From assembly GCA_048270425.1 (NCBI GenBank), contig JBLWSY010000005.1, positions 124,001 through 188,000 on the forward strand: a DNA stretch of 64,000 nt. The letters run 5' to 3'. The translations under genes and the position numbers were made by a program. This stretch comes from Oceanospirillum sp048270425. Lineage in GTDB: Bacteria; Pseudomonadota; Gammaproteobacteria; Pseudomonadales; Halomonadaceae. Below are positions 42,512 to 53,680 of the stretch, in pieces (the stretch's first letter is position 1; every line of letters begins with the position of its first letter). Under the pieces are notes generated by a model. That model saw nothing but the letters and a program-made list of their open reading frames with translations, ran no database searches and was not told where the DNA came from.

Positions 42512-45310
42512 TTAGGCATCGTCGTTCAGCATCTGACGTACCACATAATGCAGAATGCCGCCGTTACGGTAATAAACAGCCTCATTAGCGGTATCGATAC
42601 GTGAGATCAGCTCGCACTCAGCGGACTGACCATCGGCATAGCGCACCGTCAGGGTGAAGCGTTGGCCGGGATGAAGATCGCCAGTGATCCCGTTAATGCT
42701 CAGGGTTTCATCTCCGGTCAGCTTCAGGGTTTTACGATCCGTGCCTTCGGGGAACTGCAGAGGGATAACCCCCATACCAATCAGGTTGGAGCGGTGAATC
42801 CGTTCGTAGGATTCCGCGATCACCGCCCGAACGCCCAGTAACCGCGTTCCTTTAGCAGCCCAGTCGCGGCTTGAACCTGTGCCGTATTCCTTACCCGCCA
42901 CGATGACCAGTGGAGTGTTTTGCTCCCGGTATTTTTCAGCGGCATCAAAAATCGCCATCTGCTCACCGCTCGGCACAAAACGGGTATGTCCTCCTTCAAC
43001 ACCGTCGAGCATCTCATTACGGATACGCACATTGGCAAAGGTGCCACGCATCATTACTTCATGATTCCCCCTGCGCGACCCGTAAGAGTTAAAGTCTTCA
43101 GGTTTTACGCCCAGCGACTGCAGATACCGTCCTGCCGGTGTATCTGGTTTAAATGCTCCGGCGGGTGATATATGGTCGGTGGTCACGGAGTCCCCAAGCA
43201 ATGCCAGAATATGAGCGCCTTCAATCGGCTCAACAGCTTCAGGCTGAGGCTGTATCCCCTCGAAGAAAGGCGGGTGCTGAATATAGCTGGAGTCGTCAGA
43301 CCAGGCATAAACCTTGCTCTGCGGGAATTGTATGCCCTGCCAGATCGCATCACCTTCAAATACGGCATCGTACTGTTTACGGAACATGCTGGTTTTGACC
43401 TTCTCCACGGCATCAGCGATCTCCTGCTGGCTTGGCCATAGATCTTTCAGGTAGACCGCCTGGCCATCCGGTGTGTGGCCCAGAGGATCTTTCTGCAGGT
43501 CTACCCGAACGTTACCGGCCAGTGCGTAAGCTACAACCAACGGTGGAGACGCCAGCCAGTTGGTTTTCACCAGCGGATGCACCCGTCCTTCAAAATTACG
43601 GTTGCCGGACAATATCGAGGCAACAGTGAGATCACCGTCTGTAATCGCCTGTTCGACCGCATCCGGCAGTGGACCGGAGTTGCCAATACAGGTGGTGCAA
43701 CCATAACCGACCAGATTGAATCCGAGATGGTTCAGGTCCTCCTGAAGGCCAGCGGCCTGCAGATACTCGGTGACAACTTTAGAACCCGGTGCAAGGGAGG
43801 TTTTAACCCAGGGTTGGGTTGTCAGGCCTTTCGCGACGGCATTACGGGCGAGTAGCCCTGCGGCCATCATAACACTGGGGTTAGACGTGTTGGTGCAGGA
43901 GGTTATAGCGGCAATAACAACAGCACCTGGGTTCAGACGGCTTTGAATGCCATTCAGCTCCAGTGTTTGGCTGGATGCGTGTTCAAAGTGGCTGTGCTGG
44001 GCACCAACCGCAGTTTGGCCGCCTTCTGAATCCAGTTTGCGTTTCTGCAAATCGCTGGCCGTCTTTTGATTGCCATCGGGTGCGCCTTCACCGGTAGCCA
44101 TCAGTAGTTCGAAGCTTGCCGGTATATCTTTTAACGCCACCCGGTCCTGAGGGCGCTTAGGTCCTGCCAGGCTGGACTCTACATCACCCATGTCCAGCTC
44201 AAGGCTGTCGGTATAGAGGGGTTCGGGATTGGCTGACGGATCATGCCAGAGCCCCTGTGCTTTGGCATAGGCTTCTACAAGGGCGATCTGTTCCGGCTCT
44301 CGTCCGGTCAGAGCCATGTAGTTGAGAGTTTGTTCGTCAACCGGGAAAAAACCGCAGGTAGCGCCATATTCCGGTGCCATATTCGCCAGCGTTGCCCGAT
44401 CTGCCACGGGCATGCTTTGCAGGCCTTCGCCGTAAAACTCAACAAATTTTCCGACCACCCCTTTTTTGCGCAGCATCTCGGTGACCGTTAGTACCAGGTC
44501 TGTAGCGGTAATACCTTCGCGCAGTTGGCCGGTGATTTTAAAGCCGATCACTTCCGGAATCAGCATAGAAACCGGCTGACCCAGCATAGCGGCTTCTGCC
44601 TCGATGCCGCCAACCCCCCAGCCAAGAATGCCGAGGCCGTTGATCATGGTGGTGTGAGAATCGGTACCCACCAAAGTGTCGGGATAGGCAAAGGTTTTGC
44701 CGTTTGCTTCAGTTTTGTGCCAGACGGTTTTACCCAGATATTCAAGGTTTACCTGGTGGCAGATCCCTGTGCCCGGCGGTACAACCCGGAAATTCTCAAA
44801 AGCCTGTTGCCCCCAGCGCAGAAATTCATAGCGCTCTTTGTTACGGGTCATCTCGATAGCAACATTCTCTTTAAAGGCATCCGGGTTGCCGAAGTGGTCA
44901 ACCATAACGGAATGGTCGATCACCAGATCAACGGGGGACAAGGGGTTAATGCGGGCGGGGTCTTTTCCGGCCTGCTGAACCGCATGACGCATCGCGGCCA
45001 GATCAACCACGCCGGGTACACCGGTGAAATCCTGCATCAGTACTCTGGCGGGGCGGAATTGAATTTCGGTATCAGAGCGGCGGTTTTTCAGCCAGTCGGC
45101 TATGGCTTTGAGATGGGATCTGTCGACGGTCAGATCGTCTTCGTGACGCAGCAGGTTTTCCAGAAGAACTTTAAGACTGAAGGGTAAGCGGCTGAGATCT
45201 CCCAGTTCCGCTTCAGCTTTGATAAGGCTGTAATAGTGATAAGTTTTGTCACCTGCCTGAAGACTCGACAAGGTGTTTAGACTGTCTTTACTCTCAGATT
45301 GACTGGACAT
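42512..45310 (-). CDS. acnA: Aconitate hydratase A
   Basis: A 932-residue monomeric aconitase of the AcnA/IRP type. The 4Fe-4S cysteines are in SCTNTSNPSVM and VGYGCTTCIGNSG, and the substrate arginines in the SRDWAAKG and SYGSRRGNHE stretches. It interconverts citrate and isocitrate in the citric acid cycle. The ATG at 45310 has a strong GGAGAGG ribosome binding site. A 23-residue, alanine-poor insert near 400-420 (QKTASDLQKRKLDSEGG) is variable in the family. It is monocistronic, converging on pssA. Confidence 0.96.
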   Translation of the reverse strand: MSSQSESKDSLNTLSSLQAGDKTYHYYSLIKAEAELGDLSRLPFSLKVLLENLLRHEDDLTVDRSHLKAIADWLKNRRSDTEIQFRPARVLMQDFTGVPGVVDLAAMRHAVQQAGKDPARINPLSPVDLVIDHSVMVDHFGNPDAFKENVAIEMTRNKERYEFLRWGQQAFENFRVVPPGTGICHQVNLEYLGKTVWHKTEANGKTFAYPDTLVGTDSHTTMINGLGILGWGVGGIEAEAAMLGQPVSMLIPEVIGFKITGQLREGITATDLVLTVTEMLRKKGVVGKFVEFYGEGLQSMPVADRATLANMAPEYGATCGFFPVDEQTLNYMALTGREPEQIALVEAYAKAQGLWHDPSANPEPLYTDSLELDMGDVESSLAGPKRPQDRVALKDIPASFELLMATGEGAPDGNQKTASDLQKRKLDSEGGQTAVGAQHSHFEHASSQTLELNGIQSRLNPGAVVIAAITSCTNTSNPSVMMAAGLLARNAVAKGLTTQPWVKTSLAPGSKVVTEYLQAAGLQEDLNHLGFNLVGYGCTTCIGNSGPLPDAVEQAITDGDLTVASILSGNRNFEGRVHPLVKTNWLASPPLVVAYALAGNVRVDLQKDPLGHTPDGQAVYLKDLWPSQQEIADAVEKVKTSMFRKQYDAVFEGDAIWQGIQFPQSKVYAWSDDSSYIQHPPFFEGIQPQPEAVEPIEGAHILALLGDSVTTDHISPAGAFKPDTPAGRYLQSLGVKPEDFNSYGSRRGNHEVMMRGTFANVRIRNEMLDGVEGGHTRFVPSGEQMAIFDAAEKYREQNTPLVIVAGKEYGTGSSRDWAAKGTRLLGVRAVIAESYERIHRSNLIGMGVIPLQFPEGTDRKTLKLTGDETLSINGITGDLHPGQRFTLTVRYADGQSAECELISRIDTANEAVYYRNGGILHYVVRQMLNDDA

Positions 45311-45475
45311 GTACCTCTCCTTTTGTGTGAGCTGTGTGTCGCTTGATCAAAACCTCTTATTGAATGGTTGGTCTGGTCTTTTAATGGGGTGTTTAAAGAT
45401 TACTATCAAGGCAGACCTGCCGAACGACAAACTGTATGAGCAGTTATACGGCAGATCGCCTTTTCAGGTTTTTTC

Positions 45476-47032
45476 TCAGAAACTCAGCTTATAACCATAA
45501 GAATCGAGGTAGACCTGCTCAGTTTCAAGGTCTGCCAGCGTCAGCGGGTTATCTTCAAACCAGCCTTCCGGGAAACTGAGTTTGATCTGTTTGCCATCGA
45601 CTTTGATTTTTGCGCTCAGGTTAGCCTCGTCAGGACGGCTGTGGTTCAGATGAACCGCAAGACGCAACAAGATCGCCAGGCAGATCAGTGGTTGCTCCAG
45701 CGCTTCCGGCTGGGATCTGAATTCAACCATGGGGAATTTTCGGCGATGGCTGCGTACCAGGACCGCAAGCATTGCCTGATGCTGATGCGAGAAACCCGGC
45801 AGATCCGAGTGCTGTAGCAGGTAAGCCCCGTGTTTATGGAACTGGCTGTGAGAGATCGCAAGGCCAATTTCATGCAGCTGAGCTGCCCAGCGCAAAACCT
45901 GGCGCAGTTCATCGTGCTTCAGTTTCCAGCTGCTTTTAACCTGATCAAAAAGGTTCAGTGCCGTTTCACTTACCACGGTCGCCTGTGACGAATCAGCATG
46001 ATAGCGCTCACTTAAAGACGCAACCGTTTGTTCACGAATATCCTGATGGGAAAATCGGCCGAGAAGGTCGAATAAAATACCTTCACGCAGCGCACCGTCG
46101 GTAAAGGTCATCTCTTCAATATCAAGCAGCTCAAAGATCGCCTGCAAAATAGCCACACCGGCGGGGAACACTTTTGCCCGATCCGGTCGCAAACCATCCA
46201 GCTGAACGCTTTCAAGGTCTTTGAACTTGAGTAAGGCTTTACTGAGTTTGCTCAGGCCTTCACGAGTGATAGGGCCTTCGCTCCATCCGTTTTGCTGCAG
46301 AACCGCTGCGGTTGCTTTGATAGTGCCCGAGGTGCCAACCGTTTGCTGCCAGCCCAGCTTTTTATAGGGCTTAACGATATTGAGTAGTTCATTTTTGGCG
46401 GCCAGTACCGCCTGCTGATAGCGCTTGGTTGTGATCTGGCCGTCCGCAAAAAAACGCTTGCTGTAAGCAACGCATCCCATATGCAGACTTTCCAGCGCCT
46501 TGGGCTCGAAGCCCTCACCGATAATAAATTCGGTGCTGCCTCCGCCAATGTCTGCGACCAGTCGGCGTCCCTGAGGTGTTGCCAGAGAGTGAGCAGCGCC
46601 AACATAGATCAATCGGGCTTCTTCCCGGCCGCTGATGATTTCCAGCGGGTGACCCAAGACTTTCTCCGCACGATTCAGAAAGCTGCGGGTGTTGCGGGCT
46701 GCGCGAAGCGCGTTGGTACCAACAATCCGAATGTTATCGGGGTTGATGCCGGTCAGAAAAGGCGCAAAACGGCTGAGGCAATCCAGCGCTCTCTGCTGAG
46801 CGTCTTCGGTGAGGTTTCCCTCTGTGTCAAATCCTGCTGCCAGCTGAACTTTTTCACCCAGCCGCTCCAATGTGCGAATCTCTCCCTGAACGGATCGCGC
46901 GACCATCAGGTGAAAGCTGTTTGAGCCAAGGTCAATAGCGGCCAGTAGGTCGTTATCGTAGCTGGCCGTGGCTTGATCGTCTGTGATCGTTTCCGTTACT
47001 GGCTTATCTGTTGGCTTATCCGTATCGCTCAT
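45476..47032 (-). CDS. ppx: Exopolyphosphatase / guanosine pentaphosphatase family
   Basis: A 518-residue Ppx/GppA protein. The N-terminal ASKHA phosphatase core has LLAAIDLGSNSFHLMV and DIGGGSTEFIIG, with the HD-like C-terminal part (AAQLHEIGLAISHSQFHKHGAYLL). It hydrolyses polyphosphate or pppGpp; sequence alone does not separate Ppx from GppA here. The ATG at 47032 is preferred over GTG at 47053, which would add seven residues. It is divergent from trxA, the arrangement seen in Pseudomonas (ppx-trxA-rho). Confidence 0.92.
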   Translation of the reverse strand: MSDTDKPTDKPVTETITDDQATASYDNDLLAAIDLGSNSFHLMVARSVQGEIRTLERLGEKVQLAAGFDTEGNLTEDAQQRALDCLSRFAPFLTGINPDNIRIVGTNALRAARNTRSFLNRAEKVLGHPLEIISGREEARLIYVGAAHSLATPQGRRLVADIGGGSTEFIIGEGFEPKALESLHMGCVAYSKRFFADGQITTKRYQQAVLAAKNELLNIVKPYKKLGWQQTVGTSGTIKATAAVLQQNGWSEGPITREGLSKLSKALLKFKDLESVQLDGLRPDRAKVFPAGVAILQAIFELLDIEEMTFTDGALREGILFDLLGRFSHQDIREQTVASLSERYHADSSQATVVSETALNLFDQVKSSWKLKHDELRQVLRWAAQLHEIGLAISHSQFHKHGAYLLQHSDLPGFSHQHQAMLAVLVRSHRRKFPMVEFRSQPEALEQPLICLAILLRLAVHLNHSRPDEANLSAKIKVDGKQIKLSFPEGWFEDNPLTLADLETEQVYLDSYGYKLSF

Positions 47033-47415
47033 TATTCTTGGCCTTACTGTCACGCTGAAAAGTTCCCTTATTATGGCACGATCATAAAAGTGTCACATGA
47101 CGAATCGATGACATCACTTTGTTTTCATAAGGTCTTTTGAGTTGAGTGCCGGTAATTATCTGTGGGTACAGATGTATTAGGAAGCACTGTTATTTATTAG
47201 CTTATGCTTAATTCCAACTTTTACCGTCAGGCATTCCGGTGCTATGATAGCGTTATTCATTTAGGTGTAGTGTCAGGTTGATCGTTGAGAAAAATCTGGC
47301 TGCTGCAACCTGATCATCTTGAGAGCTCGGGTCCGACTCCCGTTGTGAAGCGCTAATGCGATCTGCAACTGTCTTGAGCCGGAAGAGCCGACAATTTTGC
47401 CCCGGAGGCATTTAA
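47033..47415. other. Divergent ppx-trxA intergenic region
   Basis: 383 bp with no gene. A probable trxA promoter lies at 47220-47248. The 150 nt from there to the trxA start form an unusual leader with GC-rich stretches (GAGAGCTCGGGTCCGACTCCCG near 47320), not matched to any known element. Confidence 0.4.
47220..47248 (+). promoter_or_regulatory. Probable trxA promoter
   Basis: TTTACC at 47220-47225 and TATGAT at 47243-47248, spacer 17 bp, about 165 bp before the trxA start. Confidence 0.5.
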
Positions 47416-47742
47416 ATGAGCGAAAATATTGTAAATGTAAGCGATGCGTCCTTTGACGAAGACGTACTGAAAGCCGACCTGCCTGTGCTGGTTGATTATT
47501 GGGCTGAGTGGTGTGGTCCTTGTAAAATGATCGCTCCGGTTCTGGAAGAGATCGCTCAGGAATACGCTGGCAAAGTTAAAGTTTGCAAGCTGAACATTGA
47601 TGAAAACACCGAAGTACCACCTAAGTTTGGTATTCGCGGTATTCCTACTCTGATGCTGTTCAAAAACGGTAACGTTGAAGCGACTAAAGTAGGCGCTCTG
47701 TCCAAATCACAACTGGCTGCTTTCCTGGATGGCAACCTGTAA
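47416..47742 (+). CDS. trxA: Thioredoxin 1
   Basis: A 108-residue thioredoxin with the active site WCGPC (Cys33 and Cys36), the conserved cis-proline in IRGIPTLMLF and a short C-terminal helix. It reduces protein disulphides in the cytoplasm. The ATG at 47416 has CCGGAGG upstream. It precedes rho, as in E. coli and Pseudomonas, but a perfect hairpin and a 224-bp leader separate them. Confidence 0.97.
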   Translation: MSENIVNVSDASFDEDVLKADLPVLVDYWAEWCGPCKMIAPVLEEIAQEYAGKVKVCKLNIDENTEVPPKFGIRGIPTLMLFKNGNVEATKVGALSKSQLAAFLDGNL

Positions 47743-47750
47743 GTGACCTT

Positions 47751-47784
47751 TATATTGCGCAGGCGCACATGTCTGCGCAATATA
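47751..47784 (+). promoter_or_regulatory. Perfect 12-bp dyad in the trxA-rho gap
   Basis: TATATTGCGCAG (47751-47762) pairs with CTGCGCAATATA (47773-47784) around a 10-nt loop. No T run follows, so it may be a processing site, a weak terminator for trxA or an operator. The sequence after it (47785-47966) is C-rich and G-poor in its second half, as expected of a rut site for Rho autocontrol. Confidence 0.6.
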
Positions 47785-47966
47785 TACCGGTAAACACTGG
47801 TATATCTGCCACATTGGTGTTATGTTTCTTTCCGTTGTATGCGATCCGCATACCTTCTCCTTTTGAATGCTACCAGCCCCAACCCGCTGGTCAGTCCCAG
47901 TCTGAACGAAGCCATTCGCCAGAAGTTCGTAAACCTAGCCCCTTAAATCAAAGCTCCTAACGACCC

Positions 47967-49226
<1,260 letters not shown>

Positions 49227-49262
49227 GTCTGAGATACCGACTGAATATGCTTTAAGCCTGAC

Positions 49263-49290
49263 AAAAGGGTAAGCGAAGGCTTACCCTTTT
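49263..49290 (+). terminator. Terminator after rho
   Basis: AAAAGGGTAAGC and GCTTACCCTTTT make a perfect 12-bp stem with a GAAG loop. The symmetrical A/T ends allow action in both directions. Confidence 0.9.
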
Positions 49291-49408
49291 CCGTATCTGG
49301 CGAAAGGTCATTGGCCGGTTTATCCGACAGTTAAAATCTGAACACCGCTAACACTAATTTCAATCTCCTTACCGACCGGTAATAGCCGGAGGAAATCAGG
49401 GAACCGAG

Positions 49409-50890
49409 ATGCGTTATAAAGACCTGCGTGAATTTATTGATCAGTTGGAAGCGATGGGAGAGCTGAAACGCATCTCCACGCCGGTTGATCCCAATCTTGA
49501 GATGACCGAAATCTGCGACCGCACCCTGCGGGCAGAAGGTCCGGCTTTACTGTTTGAAAATCCGGTGGGTTATGACATGCCGGTGCTGGGCAACCTGTTT
49601 GGCACTCCGCGTCGTGTGGCGCTGGGTATGGGCGAAGATAATGTTACCGCGCTGCGTGATGTCGGTAAGTTACTGGCCTACCTGAAAGAGCCTGAGCCGC
49701 CAAAAGGCTTTAAAGACGCCATTGAAAAACTGCCTGTATTCAAAAAGGTCCTCAATATGGGGCCGAAAAAGGTGCGCAACCCCGCCTGTCAGGATGTGGT
49801 TATCGAAGGCGATGACGTTGACCTCTACAAACTGCCGATTCAGACCTGTTGGCCCGGTGATGCCGGTCCTCTGGTGACCTGGCCGCTGGTGATCACCAAA
49901 GGCCCACATAAAGAGCGCCAGAATCTGGGCATCTATCGTCAGCAGCTGATCGGTAAAAACAAACTCATTATGCGTTGGTTGTCTCACCGTGGTGGTGCTT
50001 TGGATTTCCGTGAGTGGCAGCAGACCCATCCGGGAGAGCCTTTTCCGGTCGCTGTAGCGTTGGGCGCTGATCCGGCTACCATTCTGGGCGCAGTCACGCC
50101 GGTGCCGGATACGCTGTCTGAGTACGCCTTTGCCGGTCTTTTGCGTGGCTCTAAAACTGAGCTGGGCAAGTGTATCGGTAATGATCTGCAGGTCCCGGCG
50201 AATGCCGAGATCATTCTGGAAGGTTATATCTATCCTGACGAACTGGCTCCGGAAGGCCCGTTTGGTGATCACACCGGCTACTACAACGAAGTGGAAAGCT
50301 TCCCGGTATTTACCGTAGAGCGTATCACCCACCGTAAAGACCCGATCTATCACAGCACCTATACCGGACGTCCACCGGATGAGCCAGCGGTTCTGGGTGT
50401 GGCGCTGAACGAAGTGTTTGTGCCGATTCTCCAGAAGCAGTTCCCGGAGATCGTCGACTTCTATCTGCCACCGGAAGGTTGCTCCTATCGTATGGCGGTG
50501 GTGAGTATGAAGAAGCAGTATCCCGGTCATGCCAAGCGCGTGATGATGGGTGTCTGGTCCTTCCTGCGTCAGTTTATGTACACCAAGTTTGTGATTGTCA
50601 CCGATGACGACATCAACGTACGGGACTGGAAGGATGTGATCTGGGCGATTACCACCCGTATGGACCCGGCCCGTGATACCACCATGATCGAAAACACCCC
50701 GATCGACTATCTGGATTTCGCCTCGCCGATTCCCCGTCTGGGTTCCAAGATGGGTATGGATGCCACCAATAAGATGCCCGGTGAAACCGACCGTGAATGG
50801 GGCGAGCCTATCGAGATGGATGCGGCTGTAAAACAGCGCGTCGATGATCTTTGGGACGAACTGGGTATTTTTGATAAACCTTCATCCTGA
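49409..50890 (+). CDS. ubiD: 4-hydroxy-3-polyprenylbenzoate decarboxylase
   Basis: A 493-residue UbiD, close to E. coli (497). It decarboxylates polyprenyl-4-hydroxybenzoate with prenylated FMN in ubiquinone synthesis, downstream of the IspB product chain. The conserved region has GPHKERQNLGIYRQQ, and the catalytic E-R-E set includes the Glu in PEGPFGDHTGYY. The ATG at 49409 has AGGGA upstream. The next gene starts 91 bp later. Confidence 0.95.
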   Translation: MRYKDLREFIDQLEAMGELKRISTPVDPNLEMTEICDRTLRAEGPALLFENPVGYDMPVLGNLFGTPRRVALGMGEDNVTALRDVGKLLAYLKEPEPPKGFKDAIEKLPVFKKVLNMGPKKVRNPACQDVVIEGDDVDLYKLPIQTCWPGDAGPLVTWPLVITKGPHKERQNLGIYRQQLIGKNKLIMRWLSHRGGALDFREWQQTHPGEPFPVAVALGADPATILGAVTPVPDTLSEYAFAGLLRGSKTELGKCIGNDLQVPANAEIILEGYIYPDELAPEGPFGDHTGYYNEVESFPVFTVERITHRKDPIYHSTYTGRPPDEPAVLGVALNEVFVPILQKQFPEIVDFYLPPEGCSYRMAVVSMKKQYPGHAKRVMMGVWSFLRQFMYTKFVIVTDDDINVRDWKDVIWAITTRMDPARDTTMIENTPIDYLDFASPIPRLGSKMGMDATNKMPGETDREWGEPIEMDAAVKQRVDDLWDELGIFDKPSS

Positions 50891-50981
50891 GACAATATTC
50901 AGGATCTGAATACTGTATCTCAGCAGTAACTTCCGATGATGGCGGGCCCGGCTCCTGCCGGATTCGGGCGTGGAAACCGGA

Positions 50982-52007
50982 ATGACCGCAACGGATAAAC
51001 GCTTGCTCAGAATTGATTGTCATCAGAAGTTGGCGAGTTTTACTGTCGCCCCCGGTGAGAATTTTCTTGAAGCGGCAAAACAACAGGGATTCCGCCTGCT
51101 GAGAGGGTGTAAAAATGGTGTCTGCGAAGTGTGTGAAAGCACTTTGATTCGGGGAGAGCTGTCTTATCGGGCTTCCTCCGGTATTTGCACCGTTACCCCG
51201 GGAGAATCTTTTTTATTTTGTACTGCATCGGCAAAAGAACCGGTTGAGATCCAGCTCAACCGGGTGCTTGCACCAGGAGAATTTATAGTGAAGACAATGG
51301 CTTGTCAGATTGAACGTGTTGAACAGCTGGGCGCTACGGATGTGTATCGGGTCATACTGCAAACGCCAGCCGGAAATCTGCCTGATTTTGTAGCGGGGCA
51401 GTATCTGGAAATAATTCTGCCTAACGGTGACCGCAACGCTTTCTCAATTGCAAACCGTCCGGATGGACGTCGTCTGGAGCTGCACATTCAGCACCTCCCG
51501 GATCGGGATAACTCCCGCCTGCTGCTGCAAACGCTGCAGGAGCAGAGCAGCATACAGGTCGAGCTGCCAAAAGGTGAGTGCACGCTAAAAGCGACCGGGA
51601 CCGATAAAGTATTTTTTGTTGCTGCCGGAACCGGCTTTACTCAAATGAAAGCCCTGATCGAAGAAGCTTTTGAGCAAGGTAGTGATCAGCAGCTTTATCT
51701 CTACTGGGGAGCGCGTCGCCCGCAGGATCTGTATATGGCAGACCTGCCGGAACAATGGCAGCAAGCGTACGAAAATTTCCATTTTGTGCCCGTTGTTGGC
51801 GATCTGCTGCCGGATCAGAAATGGCAAGGTCATGTGGGTATGCTACACGATGCCATGATCAAGGATCATGGCATGTTTGATGATGCCACCGTGTACGCCA
51901 GTGGTTCGCCGAATATGGTCTATTCCGTTACCGATACTCTGATTCAGTACGGCTTGTCGGATGAATGTGTCTTTTCTGATGTTTTTGCCTACGCTCCGCG
52001 GGGCTAG
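50982..52007 (+). CDS. 2Fe-2S / flavin reductase next to ubiD
   Basis: A 341-residue protein with an N-terminal plant-type ferredoxin domain (Cys43, Cys48, Cys51, Cys80) joined to an FNR-type domain with NAFSIANRP and AAGTGFTQMKALIEEA. Homologues are annotated as CDP-6-deoxyglucoseen reductase or flavin reductase and lie next to ubiD in Pseudomonas, where E. coli has fre. The likely role is reduction of FMN or an unknown acceptor, perhaps to supply reduced flavin for UbiX/UbiD. The ATG at 50982 is chosen over GTG at 50970. Confidence 0.8.
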   Translation: MTATDKRLLRIDCHQKLASFTVAPGENFLEAAKQQGFRLLRGCKNGVCEVCESTLIRGELSYRASSGICTVTPGESFLFCTASAKEPVEIQLNRVLAPGEFIVKTMACQIERVEQLGATDVYRVILQTPAGNLPDFVAGQYLEIILPNGDRNAFSIANRPDGRRLELHIQHLPDRDNSRLLLQTLQEQSSIQVELPKGECTLKATGTDKVFFVAAGTGFTQMKALIEEAFEQGSDQQLYLYWGARRPQDLYMADLPEQWQQAYENFHFVPVVGDLLPDQKWQGHVGMLHDAMIKDHGMFDDATVYASGSPNMVYSVTDTLIQYGLSDECVFSDVFAYAPRG

Positions 52008-52032
52008 ACCTGGCTGCTGATTGAGGTTTTTT

Positions 52033-52773
52033 GTGAGCGAAGAACAAACAAAGGCTCCCATTCTGATTACCGGCGGTGGCCGTCGTTTGGGGCGGCATGC
52101 TGCCGAGACGTTTGCCGACAGTGGTCAGCCGGTGATTATCACTTACCGAACGGAGCGCCCGGAGTTGGATTCACTCAGGGCAAAAGGCATCGTCACACTA
52201 CAGGCCGATTTCAGTGATCAGGCGGGCATTCTGGATTTTATCGAGCGTCTCAAAGCTGAAACCTCAGGTCTGAGAGCGGTTATCCACAATGCGTCCGACT
52301 GGTTGCCGGATCATAAAGGTGTGGATAACACTGATCTTGCCGAGGCTGCAGAGGGCTTTCAGCAATTGTTCAGTGTTCATATGCTGGCGCCGATGCTGAT
52401 TAATCAGGCATGCGAGCCCTTGCTGATGGCGCATAAAGGTGCCCGGGATATTATTCATCTGACCGATGCGGTTGTGCGCAAAGGCTCGAAAAAGCATGGC
52501 GCTTATGTCGCCACTAAAGCCGGTCTGGAAAGCCTGACACAGTCCTTCGCTGCCCGCTTTGCACCCGATATCAAGGTCAATGCGATTGCACCGGCACTGA
52601 TTATGTTTCAGCCGGATGATGATGGGGAATATCGTGAAAAGGCGTTGAAAAAATCAGCCCTGCAGATTGAACCCGGTGCAGCAGTGATTACCTCAACGTT
52701 GCGTTATATTATGGAAAACCCCTACCTTACGGGTGTTATTTTGCCAGTCGAGGGCGGGCGATCAGTGATCTAG
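52033..52773 (+). CDS. folM: Dihydromonapterin reductase (FolM-like SDR)
   Basis: A 246-residue short-chain dehydrogenase. The NADPH site is ITGGGRRLGRHAAE, and the catalytic Tyr-x3-Lys is YVATK. The GGGRRLG arginine pair suits NADPH and is typical of FolM. It reduces dihydromonapterin to tetrahydromonapterin, with weak dihydrofolate reductase activity. The start is GTG at 52033 with GAGG 7 bp upstream, 25 bp after the upstream gene; the TTG at 52021 is an alternative. Confidence 0.82.
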   Translation: MSEEQTKAPILITGGGRRLGRHAAETFADSGQPVIITYRTERPELDSLRAKGIVTLQADFSDQAGILDFIERLKAETSGLRAVIHNASDWLPDHKGVDNTDLAEAAEGFQQLFSVHMLAPMLINQACEPLLMAHKGARDIIHLTDAVVRKGSKKHGAYVATKAGLESLTQSFAARFAPDIKVNAIAPALIMFQPDDDGEYREKALKKSALQIEPGAAVITSTLRYIMENPYLTGVILPVEGGRSVI

Positions 52774-52875
52774 TAAAGCTCGCAGATTAAGCTGCTAAAT
52801 CCATAACCTGCGAAACCCCATAGTTTTCTGAACATAAAAGCCATTAAACCTAAAAGCAGAATCAGGGATGAGTAT

Positions 52876-53481
52876 ATGAAAAAACCTTTAATCGTTGTTT
52901 TCAGTCTGTTGTTAAGTGGTATTTGTCAGATCGCCCTTGCGGATAACCGAAACTACCTCTCTTTTGGGGTGCAGGGCGGTGGCTGGGAGCTGCTGGGAAA
53001 CAGTTATCAGGGGCTGGGCTGGGTGCTGGATGGCGGTGTTCCCATCAGCGACAGCCTCAGTCTTGTGGGGGCCTACAGCAAAATCACTTACGATGCCGAC
53101 AGCAGTAGTGGCTCCGATGCAGATTTTACGGAGTGGCAGTTAGGGTCCCGCTGGAAAACAGATCTTTCCACATCAAGTAGCTTAGGTTTGCAGTATCGTT
53201 ATGTGGATATGAACCTTGAAACTGATACTGATTCTGCAGATGAAACGGGTCATCGGGGACAGGTGGACCTCGATATAGGGCTTAATGCTTCCGGCCATAA
53301 CAAACGACCTGGGCTGCTGAACCTGAGTGCCGGTCATACCGCCTATGAAGAGGAAGATCGCTGGTTTGTTGAGGTAGGTATGCGAAGTTTTCTCGATAAC
53401 AACTTCTCTCTTGGCCTGCATTACCGCAATGAAGCCGAGGATCGGCATCTGCTCACCCTTTCTATTCGCGAAGACCGGTAA
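52876..53481 (+). CDS. Small outer-membrane beta-barrel protein
   Basis: A 201-residue protein with a signal peptide cleaved after ICQIALA (residue about 22). The mature part is rich in alternating beta strands (YLSFGVQGGGWELLG, WQLGSRWKTDLST, SLGLQYRYVDMNLET, FSLGLHYRNEAEDRH). This looks like an 8-stranded barrel of the OprF/Opa size class. The last residue is not the usual aromatic, which weakens the call. No function is assigned. It stands alone, with a gap before the FNR-type box. Confidence 0.55.
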   Translation: MKKPLIVVFSLLLSGICQIALADNRNYLSFGVQGGGWELLGNSYQGLGWVLDGGVPISDSLSLVGAYSKITYDADSSSGSDADFTEWQLGSRWKTDLSTSSSLGLQYRYVDMNLETDTDSADETGHRGQVDLDIGLNASGHNKRPGLLNLSAGHTAYEEEDRWFVEVGMRSFLDNNFSLGLHYRNEAEDRHLLTLSIREDR

Positions 53482-53591
53482 AATAAGGCTGCCCGGGTCA
53501 TCAGGCCCGGCATGCTCACTCCCTGCCGTTAAAATCCTCAGAAAGTCGCACTGGACAGCCCGTCATATCTCCGTAAAATGCCTGTCACACT

Positions 53592-53605
53592 TTGACTCAG
53601 GTCAA
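53592..53605. promoter_or_regulatory. FNR/Dnr/FixK-type box upstream of a 42-residue protein
   Basis: TTGAC-TCAG-GTCAA, flanked by CT and AAA, gives the same 5-4-5 pattern as the site at 39049. A TACTAA -10 candidate at 53626-53631 places the box centre near position -40, the activating class II position. Confidence 0.6.
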
Positions 53606-53680
53606 AAAGCGTTACCCATAAAAATTACTAAAAAAGAAACAAGTCTCAGCACTCTTTAAATCAATCTGTGAGGATTTGAA

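Noticed and set aside
47769..47960. Independent protein gene between trxA and rho
   Set aside because: No ribosome binding site and no recognisable protein; kept only as a possible leader frame in the findings.
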